From: Myxococcales bacterium
GTDB lineage: Bacteria; Myxococcota_A; Polyangia; Polyangiales; Polyangiaceae
DNA: 64,000 bases
Direction of reading: 5' to 3'
Assembly (NCBI GenBank): GCA_016712525.1
Contig: JADJQX010000007.1
Coordinates: forward strand, 62,001 to 126,000
Under the pieces are notes generated by a model. The model saw only the letters and a program-made list of their open reading frames with translations. It was not told the DNA's origin and did not search any database. The position numbers and the translations under genes were made by a program. Below, in pieces: positions 32,894-41,130 of this stretch (within the stretch, counting starts at the first letter, position 1; every line of letters begins with the position of its first letter).

Positions 32894-34444
32894 TCAGTCG
32901 CGGCGGCGGCGGCGACCCATGGCCGCGACGACGACACCGAGGCCGACGAGCATGGTCGCGGTGCCGCCCGCGACGGAGCCCGACGACATCGAGCAGCCGC
33001 CCTCTTCCTCGGCCGGCGTCGGCGTGGGCTCGGGGGTGGGGGTCGGCGTGGGCGTCGGCGTGGGCGTCGTGGGCTCCGGGGTCGGCGTCGGGCCCGCGTC
33101 GGGGACGGGGTTCGACGGCTCGCACGTGCCGGGCTTGAGGTCGACCGAGGTGCACTTCTGCCCGTCGGGGCAGCCGTTGCCCGCCGCGTCGCCGCGGCAG
33201 CCGTCGGTGCACTTCAACGTCGACGCGAGGCAGATCTTGCCGCTCTTCTTGTCGCCGCAGTCGGCGTCCTGCTCGCAGTCGTCGGTGCAGCGCCCGGTGC
33301 CCACGTCGCAGCGCGGGGTCGCGCCGCCGCACTCGGCGTTCGTCGTGCACTTGCCGCACGCGCCGGCCTTGGCGCCGGTGGTGAAGCACGTCGGGTTCGC
33401 GGCGGGGCAGGCGGGCATCGTCGCCGAGCCGTTGTTGCCCGCACACGGCTTGCACTCCTTCAGCGTCGTCGAGCCCGCGATGAGCGTGCAGAAGGGCGAG
33501 GTCTCGGGGCACGCGCCCGCGCCGCCGTCACCGCCGAAGTCCGAGGTGCACGACGTCTTGCACGCGCCCTTCTCGGCGCCCGCGGTCTGGCACACGGGCC
33601 TGTCCGCCGGGCAAGCGATCGCCGGAGCCGCAGCCCCCGCGTTGCCCGTGCACGCCGCACACTTGGCGTTGTTCGTCGCATCGCCCGGCACGCACACCGG
33701 TGTGGTCCCAGTGCACGCCGTGTGAGGCGCCGTGGTCGCCGGGGGGGTCGCCGGACAAACGCCAGTCGTGAATCGAATGTCGTCGATGTCGAACGCGGGG
33801 TTGTCGGCCGAAGCGCAGGTCGCGCTTCCACAGTAATTGAAGAACTGCGTCTGCGCGAATCCCGCTTTCCCCTTGAACGAGTTCGCGACCCAGTGCCACT
33901 CGCCGTCTCGGACGATGTTGGTTACGGAAACTCCGTTGCAGGTTTCGGCGGCGCTCGGCGCTTCGGCGCTGGCGGCGAAGCAAAGGCCGGTGCGCTTGTC
34001 TCCGCCTGCGACGCCGGCCATTCCGGCGTTCGTGGGCGTAAAGTTGATGCCGAGGTAGGGTCGCGACCCCGGTTGGGCTCGGATCCACGCGCTCAAGCAG
34101 TAGTCGGTGCCGGCGGTGGAAGCGACGATGTTGGTGCCAGCGGCGTACTGATGCCCAGCGACGGCTACCCGCGTTTCCCGCGCGTAGCGGCCCGCGCAGG
34201 CTGCGCCGGCGCCCTCGTCCGCGATCGAGCTTCGAAGCACGATGTTGTCCTCCGGCGCACCCGGCACGATGTACGTGAGATTGCCGGTCGAACTCGTCGA
34301 AATCCACTTGCCGGCCTGGACGCCGTTCTCCCAGCTCTCGGCAAGCTGCGCCGAGGCGATGCTCGGGAGCGCGGCGAGCGCGGCCCCGCACAAAAGTCCG
34401 ACCACGGTCGGCGACAGGCGATTCTTCAAGCTGAGGTTCTTCAT
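32894..34444 (-). CDS. Secreted Cys-rich protein with MYXO-CTERM tail
   Basis: 516 residues from ATG 34444. The signal is MKNLSLKNRLSPTVVGLLCGAALAALPSIASA. The N-terminal domain (about 33-255) has alternating hydrophobic patterns (WENGVQAGKWISTSS, GEWHWVANSFKGKAGFAQTQFFNYCGS, FDIDDIRF) like a carbohydrate-binding-type jelly roll. A Cys-rich repeat region follows (CPADRPVCQTAGAEKGAC, CTTNAECGGATPRCD, CEQDADCGDKKSGKIC), then a (TP)n linker and a C-terminal GGCSMSSGS, hydrophobic stretch and RRRRRD, the MYXO-CTERM signal. Likely a surface-anchored adhesin-type protein. Confidence 0.83.
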   Translation of the reverse strand: MKNLSLKNRLSPTVVGLLCGAALAALPSIASAQLAESWENGVQAGKWISTSSTGNLTYIVPGAPEDNIVLRSSIADEGAGAACAGRYARETRVAVAGHQYAAGTNIVASTAGTDYCLSAWIRAQPGSRPYLGINFTPTNAGMAGVAGGDKRTGLCFAASAEAPSAAETCNGVSVTNIVRDGEWHWVANSFKGKAGFAQTQFFNYCGSATCASADNPAFDIDDIRFTTGVCPATPPATTAPHTACTGTTPVCVPGDATNNAKCAACTGNAGAAAPAIACPADRPVCQTAGAEKGACKTSCTSDFGGDGGAGACPETSPFCTLIAGSTTLKECKPCAGNNGSATMPACPAANPTCFTTGAKAGACGKCTTNAECGGATPRCDVGTGRCTDDCEQDADCGDKKSGKICLASTLKCTDGCRGDAAGNGCPDGQKCTSVDLKPGTCEPSNPVPDAGPTPTPEPTTPTPTPTPTPTPEPTPTPAEEEGGCSMSSGSVAGGTATMLVGLGVVVAAMGRRRRRD

Positions 34445-34670
34445 GGCTCTCCACTCCGAAAGGCGTTTCGAAAGCAACCCGCGGCTCTCCTCCGAGCCAC
34501 GTCACGACGCTTCAACGTAGCGTATCCCGAGAGGCCTACGCACACGGAAAACTCACGCAGCGCGATTCGGCACGCCCTCCCACCCACGCGCACCCTGGCC
34601 CAAGCTCGCCCACGATCGCCACGATCACTCTCCCGCGCGCCATTTCGTGCGCTATTCTCGGCGGATTCCG

Positions 34671-35437
34671 ATGCCCTCGGCCCCCCCTCGCTCCCTCGTC
34701 GTCCCGTCGTTCGTCGGCCTCGCGGCCCTCTCGTTTTGTGGGTGCGCTCCGTACAAGCCCCCCAAGATCGACATGGTGCCCATCGGCACCAACGCCCCCG
34801 ACGTGAACGAGGACAAGTACCCCACGAACAAGCCCCCGCCCGTCGTCGACAACGGCGCGGCCAAAGGCTGCGTGGTGAACGAGGCCGAGGAGATCGCCGA
34901 CTGGCTCAAGAACGACAAGTGCAAGATCGCCGCGGGCGACGCCGATCCGACGCCCGGCCTCACGCAGAAGCTCGACGTGAAGCTCACCGCCTCTACCGCC
35001 GAGATCTCCCCGGCGGCCGCGTCGACCTCGTGCTCACGATCAAGAACAAGTCGAGCGAGCAGGTCGGCCTCGTCTTCTCGGTCGACGGGCCCGCGTTCGT
35101 CGTTCAAACGTGGGACGCGAAGGGAAAACGCGTGGGCCAGCCCGCCGGCAAGCCCAAGGCCCCCTCGGGCGTCGTCATCGACGAAGACTCGGTGCGCACC
35201 GTGAAGCTCCTCGTCGGCTCCGGCGGCACCCTCAAGACGAAGCTCTTTTGGGACGCGGTCAAGTACCGCTGGGCGCCCGACAAAATCGAGGGCTCGGTCG
35301 TCACGATCGGCACGTTCCCGGTGGCCTCTGCGGGCAACCTGCCCGTCGGAAAGTACACGGTGCGTCTTGGGAGCTCGCTCAGCGGCCTCCCCGACGAGAG
35401 CCTGCCTCGCGTCCCGGTCGAAGTGGTCAAAGAGTAG
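34671..35437 (+). CDS. Lipoprotein (single-base frameshift in a C run)
   Basis: Start ATG 34671; the signal PSFVGLAALSFCGC ends in a lipobox. The first frame runs through EEIADWLKNDKCKIAAGDADPTPGLTQKLDVKLTASTAEISP; the protein then continues in the next frame as GGRVDLVLTIKNKSSEQVGLVFSVDGPAFVVQTWD.. to TAG 35437. One C is missing from the run at 35008-35011. Restored, the protein is about 255 residues with a C-terminal beta-sandwich. Function unknown. The junction falls in a homopolymer, so a sequencing error is plausible. Confidence 0.8.
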
Positions 35438-35453
35438 CCGCCTTCGAAAGGCA

Positions 35454-35483
35454 CGAGGCCCGCACATGACGCTGCGGGCCTCG
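35454..35483. terminator. Bidirectional terminator hairpin
   Basis: cgaggcccgca (35454-35464) and tgcgggcctcg (35473-35483), a perfect 11-bp stem with an 8-base loop. It begins 16 bases after the plus-strand lipoprotein stop and 22 bases from the stop of the minus-strand gene, so it can terminate both. Confidence 0.65.
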
Positions 35484-35505
35484 TCGACGATCGTGGTGGG
35501 CGTGA

Positions 35506-35928
35506 CTACTTCTTCTCGGCCTTCGCCTTCTTGCCGTGGCCGCCGTGCCCATGGCCGCCGCGGAGCTGCTTCGCGACCTCGCGCACCTTCTGGGCCTCTT
35601 CCTTCGTGACCACGTTGTCGGCCACGGCCTTCTGGACCTCGGCGTTCAACGTGGCGACGCCGGCGTTGAACTTGTCGCGCACTTCCTTCTGCTTGTCGGC
35701 CGGGAGGTTCGTGACCCGCGACTCCATGTGTTGGCGAGCCTTGGCGACGCGCTGATCGACCTTGGCTTTGAACTCGGCGCCCGCCATGGGGAACTTCTTG
35801 CCGTGTTTGCCGCCGTCCTCGGCCGCGGGGGTGGCGCGTTTGGCGCCGGTCTCGGCGAGCGCGGGGACCGCGACGAGGGTGGCGAGGGAGACGACGAGGG
35901 CGGCGACGACGGACTTGGCAAAGCGCAT
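35506..35928 (-). CDS. Small periplasmic helical protein
   Basis: 140 residues from ATG 35928 (MRFAKSVVAALVVSLATLVAVPALA, cleavable signal). The mature part is helical and charged (FKAKVDQRVAKARQHMESRVTNLPADKQKEVRDKFNAGVATLNAEVQKAVADNVVTKEEAQKV) and ends in a His/Gly/Lys-rich tail (RGGHGHGGHGKKAKAEKK) that could bind metal or nucleic acid. It resembles Spy/CpxP-like helical periplasmic proteins in size only; no LTxxQ motif is seen. Function unknown. Confidence 0.72.
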   Translation of the reverse strand: MRFAKSVVAALVVSLATLVAVPALAETGAKRATPAAEDGGKHGKKFPMAGAEFKAKVDQRVAKARQHMESRVTNLPADKQKEVRDKFNAGVATLNAEVQKAVADNVVTKEEAQKVREVAKQLRGGHGHGGHGKKAKAEKK

Positions 35929-36041
35929 GGTACGGCTCCTATGTAGATCGAAGGTGCGGAGGGCGCGAGTGGGAAGCACCGGCTTCCCGTGGGGTCGTTC
36001 GAGGTCGTGGTCTCGTCGCCGCCCGCTTCGTTCTTGAACGG

Positions 36042-36944
36042 TCAGACGGGGGTTCGGCCCGCCCCATGCTCCCCTTCACGGTTCTTTACCGGGCCGTGGC
36101 GGTCGCGCAGCGCCCCGAGGAGCCCGGCCCAATCGACCACGGGGCGCGGCACTTCGGCGAGCGAGCCGTACCGGAGGATCTGGATGGCCACGAGCTCTAA
36201 CCTCTCGTGAAGACTCAGTTTTTCGAAGCTCTCGACGGCGTCGAGGCCCTCGAGGCCGGGAGCCCCGCGTGCCCGGAGCGTGAGCGAGTACGCGGTCCGG
36301 GCGTTCGTGGCGCCCTCGCGCATCGGCCCGCCCCAGTGGAGCGAGCACGCGTCCCAGAAGAGCGCCGAGCCGGCCTCGAGCGGGTAGGGGCGCGCGTGGG
36401 TGACGTCGAACGGCTCACGCCGGAGCGCGTCGGGGTAGCCCGGATCCTTCGTGAGCGGCACGACGTGCATGCAGGCCGTGTCGACCGTCACGTCCGACAG
36501 CGCGATCCACACGTTCACGACCGAGGGCCTCCCGTCGCTTTGGCGGAGAGGCTCGTAGACGCCGCGGTGAGGTGCCCAGCCCGAGAGGCCCGAGCGCGGG
36601 GGGATGTTCCACGCCCACCCGTCCGCGAGCACCTCCGCGGGCCCGATGAGCTCTTCGACGATGGGCACGAGCCTCGCGAGCGGCTCCCAGAACGCGTCGA
36701 GCGCGTAGACGAACACCGGGGGCAGGCCAAGCTCCTCCACACGGCATAGCGCCGCCGCGAGGGCCTCCGCGCGCCGCCGAGAGAGGAGCCCTCGCACGAC
36801 CCCTACGCCCTCGGTCGGGAACGTGGCGAGCGCGCTCGTCGCGTCGGGGAGCGCGTCCTCGTCCTCGCCGAGCGGTGCGCCGACCGAGGTGGTCCACGGG
36901 GTGCGCTCGAGGAGATGAAAGAGCTCGCGGAGGGGGTCGGGCAT
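36042..36944 (-). CDS. PhyH-family (phytanoyl-CoA dioxygenase-like) protein with H-x-G metal motif
   Basis: A 300-residue cupin-type Fe(II)/2-oxoglutarate enzyme fold. It aligns to PhyH by WAPHRGVYEPLR, then PSVVNVWIALSDVTVDTACMHVVPLTKD, then PLEAGSALFWDACSLHWGG and NARTAYSLTLRARG. The distal iron His is H203 and the co-substrate Arg is R216. The proximal motif is His126-Arg-Gly128, so the carboxylate of the usual H-x-D is replaced by Gly, as in Fe/2-oxoglutarate halogenases (SyrB2-like H-x-A, WelO5/BesD-like H-x-G). It is divergent from the RiPP operon by 215 bases and may be a tailoring enzyme. Start ATG 36944. Confidence 0.82.
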   Translation of the reverse strand: MPDPLRELFHLLERTPWTTSVGAPLGEDEDALPDATSALATFPTEGVGVVRGLLSRRRAEALAAALCRVEELGLPPVFVYALDAFWEPLARLVPIVEELIGPAEVLADGWAWNIPPRSGLSGWAPHRGVYEPLRQSDGRPSVVNVWIALSDVTVDTACMHVVPLTKDPGYPDALRREPFDVTHARPYPLEAGSALFWDACSLHWGGPMREGATNARTAYSLTLRARGAPGLEGLDAVESFEKLSLHERLELVAIQILRYGSLAEVPRPVVDWAGLLGALRDRHGPVKNREGEHGAGRTPV

Positions 36945-37159
36945 GAAGGGCTCGGTCGAGTCGAAAGGAGAGGGGAGTCGCCTGGGATGCGCGGCGCCCG
37001 AGAATTCTCCACGACCACCGCCTCGCCGTCGAGAACCACGGCGCGCGCGACGGTCGGACGACGCCGCGTGAGGTGCCCGCGAAAACTCCGTGGTCGAACG
37101 GCGGGAGGCTGCACTACTGTCGGCGTGAACCCGAGACGCGACACACGCACCCGAGGCGC

Positions 37160-38104
37160 ATGTACTCGACCTACGATTTCGGCCGCATGTTGGCTCACCC
37201 CCGGGTGAGCGCGTACACCTCGGCGCTCGCGCGGGCCGTCCGTCCGGGCGACGTGGTCGTCGACATCGGCACCGGCACCGGGTACTTCGCGATGGTCGCC
37301 GCGCGCCTCGGGGCCCGCAAGGTGTACGCGATCGAGGGTATCCGGCAGGCGTGCCAAATCGCGCGGGCCACCGTGCGCGACAACGGCCTCGAGGGCATCG
37401 TCGAGGTCGTCCACGGGCTCTCGACCGCCCTCGAGCTCCCCGAGCGCGCCGACGTCGCCTTCGGGGATCTCCGCGGTCGCCTGCCGACGTTCGGGGCCAA
37501 CGTCGCGTCCATGGCCGACGCACGCGCGCGCCTCTTGAAGCCCGACGGCCGCCTCTTGCCTCTCCGCGATCACGTGCACGCCGCGCTCGTCGAGTCCGAC
37601 GAGCTCCACGAGCATTTCTTCGGTGGTTTTCGGGATCCGGCCTTCGACCTCGGCGCGTGCCGCGCGGCCGTCGCGCACGAGATCCACGACGACGACAAGT
37701 GCCCCATCCGCCCCGAGCACCTCGTCACGGCGTCCGCCCGGCTCTTCACCGTCGAGTACGGCGTGCCGTGCGACGTGTTCCGCGGAGACGTCGAGCTCGT
37801 CGCGCTCCGCTCCGGCTTCGCCCACGCCATCGCCCTCTGGTTCGACGCCGAGATCGACGCGGAGGCGGGCTTCTCGAACGCGCCCGGCGGCAAGCTTACG
37901 GTGTATGGGCGGGTCGTACTCCCGTGGGACGAGCCCATCGCTCTCGTCGAGGGAGAGCGCGTCCGCATGAGCGCCGTCGTCCGGGCGAGCGGCGACGATC
38001 ACCTGTTCAGCTTTGCCACCACCACGAGGAGCCGCCGGGTGCGCCAGACCACGGTCGCTCTCACCGAAATCACCGGGGTTTTGCCCCCCTCGCCCCGCGC
38101 ATGA
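37160..38104 (+). CDS. PRMT-like SAM-dependent methyltransferase of the RiPP operon
   Basis: 314 residues starting MYSTYDFGRMLAHPRVSAYTSALARAV, the typical N-terminus of PRMT-like bacterial enzymes; ATG 37160 is chosen over a GTG at 37073 for that reason. The SAM-binding motif VVVDIGTGTGYFAMVAARLGARKVYAIE lies at about 31-58, followed by a C-terminal beta barrel (about 190-305). It may N- or O-methylate the peptide product. It lies 66 bases before the precursor gene on the same strand, so co-transcription is likely. Confidence 0.83.
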   Translation: MYSTYDFGRMLAHPRVSAYTSALARAVRPGDVVVDIGTGTGYFAMVAARLGARKVYAIEGIRQACQIARATVRDNGLEGIVEVVHGLSTALELPERADVAFGDLRGRLPTFGANVASMADARARLLKPDGRLLPLRDHVHAALVESDELHEHFFGGFRDPAFDLGACRAAVAHEIHDDDKCPIRPEHLVTASARLFTVEYGVPCDVFRGDVELVALRSGFAHAIALWFDAEIDAEAGFSNAPGGKLTVYGRVVLPWDEPIALVEGERVRMSAVVRASGDDHLFSFATTTRSRRVRQTTVALTEITGVLPPSPRA

Positions 38105-38156
38105 ATACTGTGGTAGGGGTAGGCATCGTATCTTTTGGCCTGTTCGTTCGTCCCCC

Positions 38157-38162
38157 AAGGAG
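38157..38162 (+). promoter_or_regulatory. Ribosome-binding site of the precursor peptide gene
   Basis: aaggag eight bases before ATG 38171. It supports the short open frame as a translated gene. Confidence 0.6.
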
Positions 38163-38170
38163 CTTCGCCC

Positions 38171-38323
38171 ATGTCCGTCCGTGAGAATTCCGTCGAGGCG
38201 TCCAAGCCCGCGCCCAAGAAGCCGTACGCCGCTCCTCAGCTCAAAGAGCTGGGCAACGTGCGCGACCTCACCCTGGCGGGTGCCGGCAGCGTGAACGACG
38301 GGCTCCTCAAGATGGCGATGTGA
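38171..38323 (+). CDS. Lasso-peptide-like RiPP precursor, 50 residues
   Basis: The leader holds the lasso-leader signature Y19-x-x-P22-x-L24-x-x-x-G28-x-x-x-x-L33-T34, in which the Thr sits at position -2 of the predicted cleavage site. The predicted core is AGAGSVNDGLLKMAM (residues 36-50). Ala1 and Asp8 would give an 8-residue macrolactam; the A-G-x-G start resembles paeninodin (AGPG). The tail is Leu/Met-rich and lacks the C-terminal Ser that paeninodin-type kinases modify. The stop TGA overlaps the GTG start of the cyclase gene. Confidence 0.8.
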   Translation: MSVRENSVEASKPAPKKPYAAPQLKELGNVRDLTLAGAGSVNDGLLKMAM

Positions 38324-39925
38324 TCGAGGTCGCGTGGGGGGCCGCTGCGGCCGCGCGAGGGCGCGCCGACGGCGTTTTCTACACGTGCACGGGGGCACAC
38401 GAGACGGGCGACGGGGTCCTCCGCGAAGGCGACGCGGGCCCCGGCTTCGATTTGACCGTCCATGTCCGCCCCGACGGGCTCGACGCCGAGCGGCCGACCT
38501 ACACGACGCCCTTCTTCGTCACCGACGGAGGCGGCTCCGGTGGCCTCGGGTCCACGTCGCTGCGCCGCCTCGTCGCGGCGCTCCCGCACGTTCGCCTCGA
38601 CGCGGACGCGCTCGCCCGTTTCGTGGCCGACGAGACCGCCAGCGGTGAGCTCCGCACCATCTATCGCGGTGTCTCGAGGGTCCGCGGAGGTCGGCGCCTC
38701 TCCGTTTCCCGGGCGGGCCTCCGTGAGGTCCCGAGCACCCTGCCGAAGAGCCCGACCACGCCGAGCCGCGGGTCGGTGGTCGAGGCGCTCGCCGAGGAGC
38801 TCCGTTCGGCCGTGGTGCGCGGCGCGCGTGGAGACTCGCCGCTCGCGATGCCGCTGAGCGGCGGGCTCGACTCTTCGGGGCTCTTCGCGACGAGCCTCGA
38901 GCTCGGCTACGACGTGCGCCCGTTCACGATCGACTTCGCGGGCACGCCCGACGACCGCCCGCACGTCGCGTCGATGGAGCGGTTCTTCGGGGTGGAGGTC
39001 GCGCGTTACGCGCCCGAGGCCCTCGCACCTCACGTGGCGACGATACTTGCGTCTTACATGCAACCATCGGTCATGCCGAACGCGTGTCTCGAGCTCGGGG
39101 GGGCGGCGCTCGCGCGAGGTCTCGGCTGCGCGACCTGGCTCACGGGGGTCGGCGGCGACGACGTGTTCGGCGGCGATCTGCGGGCGTTCGCGGCGGAGGT
39201 CGGCCCGAGGCCGGTCCGGACGATCGCGACCGCGCTCGGCCTCCGCGTGCCGTGGTCGGACACGGCGCGCACCCGGCTCCAGCACTGGCTCCTCGAGCCG
39301 CGCTTGCCGGCCGTCCTCGGCCGCGCCATGGCCCGGCGCCGATTTCGGTTGCACCGCGCCAAGGTCCCCTTTGCCGGCCCGCGGGTGCGTCGCGCGTTCG
39401 ACGAGTCGCTCGCGGAGCGAATGAGCGCCCCTCCCGTCGGTCTCGAACCGGAGGAGCGCGTCCGCGCCTACCTCGAGCAACCGTTCCTCACGGAGGCCGC
39501 CGAGGTGCGCGCGGACGTCGACGAGCTCGTCGGTGCGCGTCGTGTCGACCCGTGGTTCGACGGGCGTCTCTTCACGTTCCTCTGGCGGCTCCCGCTCGAG
39601 TGGCTCGAGGTCGATGGTCTGCACCGAGGGGCTCTACCGCCGCGCGCTCGCGGGGCGCGTGCCCGAGTCGGTCCGCCTGCGCACGGACAAGGGCATCGCC
39701 GAGCCGTTCGTCGCCCGCGCGTTTCGTCACGCCGGGGGCGCGCAGATCTTTGCGCCTTACATGGACTTTTCGGCGAGCGCGGACGCGGGGCTCGTCGAGC
39801 CGTCGCGGCTCCGGGAGTGGCTCGAGCCGCACCTCCGGTCGTCCACGTTCTTCGAGTCGGCCCCGTTCTGGGCGCTCTGGCGCCTCGTCGGCGTCGAGGC
39901 ACTCCTCCGGAGGTACGGGACATGA
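38320..39925 (+). CDS. Asparagine-synthetase-like lasso cyclase (frameshifted)
   Basis: About 534 residues once the frame is restored. GTG 38320 overlaps the precursor stop (GTGA). It lacks the N-terminal catalytic Cys2 of glutamine-dependent asparagine synthetases, as in lasso cyclases. The ATP-pyrophosphatase loop is S180-G-G-L-D-S185 (PLSGGLDSSGL), with TWLTGVGGDDVFGGDLRAF further on. It would adenylate Asp8 of the core and form the isopeptide. At 39616-39617 one extra G moves the frame, after which the protein continues TEGLYRRALAGRVPESVRLRTDKGIAEPF to TGA 39925. The end overlaps the next ATG (ATGA). Confidence 0.85.
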
Positions 39926-40731
39926 GCCCTCCGGGAGAGACCACGTGGCATACGGTGGTCGACGAGCCTCGGGGAGGGCCCGCCTACCGCGTGGGAGAGC
40001 GTGACGGGCTGGTCGTGGCCGAGTGGGGAGGGGGCGCCGTCACCCTCGAGGTCACCCGCGCGGGCGAGCGTGTTCGGCTGTCGGTGGCCGACGGCGTCGA
40101 TCCGTTCCTCCTGCGCAAGCTCGAGGTGGGGCCGATCGAGGCGCTCGAGCGTCGTCTCCGCGGCGAGCTCACGTTCCACGGCGGGGCCGTCGCGTACGCG
40201 GGGCGCGGCCTCTTGCTGCTCGGCCCGAGCGGCGCCGGAAAATCGACCACGGTCGGCGCCCTCGTCTCTCGGGGGTGCGCGCTCGTCTCCGACGACATGG
40301 CGTGGGTCGACATGCACGATGGGTCGCCGAGGCTCGTCCCTTCCGAGTCGCACCTCTACCTCCAGGAGGGCCCGACCCGTGCCCTCGGCCTGCAAAAAGA
40401 AGGGGATCACGTCTACTGGGACGAGACCACCAAGTGCGGCGTGCCGGTGCCGCACGCCGACACGAGCGTCCCCCTTCGCGCCATCGTGCGGCTCGCGTGG
40501 GGTCCCGCGCTCGTGACCCACACGAACGTGGGCCTCGGCGCCCTCGACGTGCTCTTGCCGCACGTCGTCCGCTCCGGCTTGCCGTACCGCGAGCTCTGGG
40601 CGAACGAGCTCGAGCTGCTCGGGCGGCTCACCGAGCGCGTGCCGGTGTATAGTCTCGAGCGCCCGGCGGCGTTCGAGCGCCTCGTCGAATGTTCGACCGC
40701 CCTCATGCACCTCTTGGAGGCCGAGCCATGA
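39922..40731 (+). CDS. HPr-kinase-like protein of the RiPP operon
   Basis: 269 residues. The HprK-like P-loop GPSGAGKST is at residues 101-109 (GRGLLLLGPSGAGKSTTVGALVSRGCALVSDDMAWV), with the acidic DD following as in HPr kinases. Homologues in paeninodin-type lasso clusters phosphorylate the peptide C-terminus on Ser. The precursor here has no C-terminal Ser, so the acceptor is unclear: the core's Ser5 or another molecule. ATG 39922 overlaps the cyclase stop; its own stop overlaps the next ATG. Confidence 0.83.
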   Translation: MSPPGETTWHTVVDEPRGGPAYRVGERDGLVVAEWGGGAVTLEVTRAGERVRLSVADGVDPFLLRKLEVGPIEALERRLRGELTFHGGAVAYAGRGLLLLGPSGAGKSTTVGALVSRGCALVSDDMAWVDMHDGSPRLVPSESHLYLQEGPTRALGLQKEGDHVYWDETTKCGVPVPHADTSVPLRAIVRLAWGPALVTHTNVGLGALDVLLPHVVRSGLPYRELWANELELLGRLTERVPVYSLERPAAFERLVECSTALMHLLEAEP

Positions 40732-40991
40732 AGCTTTCTCTCTCTCCGCACGTCTTCGCCCGCGAGTTCCAGGGCGAGGTCGTGCTCCTCGACCTCGACG
40801 GGGGCGCGTATTTCGGCCTGGATCCGGTGGCGGCGGCCGTCTGGAGGGCGCTCGAGCAGACCGGCTCTCTCGAGGACGCCGTCGCCGCCGTTTGCGCCGA
40901 GTTCGACGTCGACGAGGCCCGCGCCCGCGTCGACGTGGGCGCGTTCGTCGATCGCCTCGTCACGAAGGGGATCGCGACCCGGAGCGCCTAA
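40728..40991 (+). CDS. PqqD-like RiPP recognition element (lasso B1 type)
   Basis: An 87-residue PqqD-family protein: PHVFAREFQGEVVLLDLDGGAYFGLDPVAAAVWRALEQTGSLEDAVAAVCAEFDVDEARARVDVGAFVDRLVTKGI. Such stand-alone domains bind the Y-x-x-P leader motif and present the precursor to the peptidase and cyclase. ATG 40728 overlaps the kinase stop (ATGA). It is the last gene of the coupled set; no B2 transglutaminase-like leader peptidase follows (next gene at 41131 is a lipoprotein). Confidence 0.87.
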   Translation: MKLSLSPHVFAREFQGEVVLLDLDGGAYFGLDPVAAAVWRALEQTGSLEDAVAAVCAEFDVDEARARVDVGAFVDRLVTKGIATRSA

Positions 40992-41130
40992 CGCGGCAAT
41001 GCGAGCCTACGCCTTTCTGGGTACGCCGCCGGCTGCAACGGGCCCTCGAACGTGCCACCGCGTCAGCTCGACCACGGATGCGAGCGCCGTCCCCAGGCAA
41101 ACCTGCTAGGATACCTCCAGGAGAATCTCG

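Noticed and set aside
37073..37159. N-terminal extension of the methyltransferase from GTG 37073
   Set aside because: The extra 29 residues have no family similarity; the conserved N-terminus begins at ATG 37160.
40992..41130. Possible missing B2 peptidase after the PqqD-like gene
   Set aside because: Only 139 bases are available and no transglutaminase-like Cys-His-Asp motif is encoded in any frame there.
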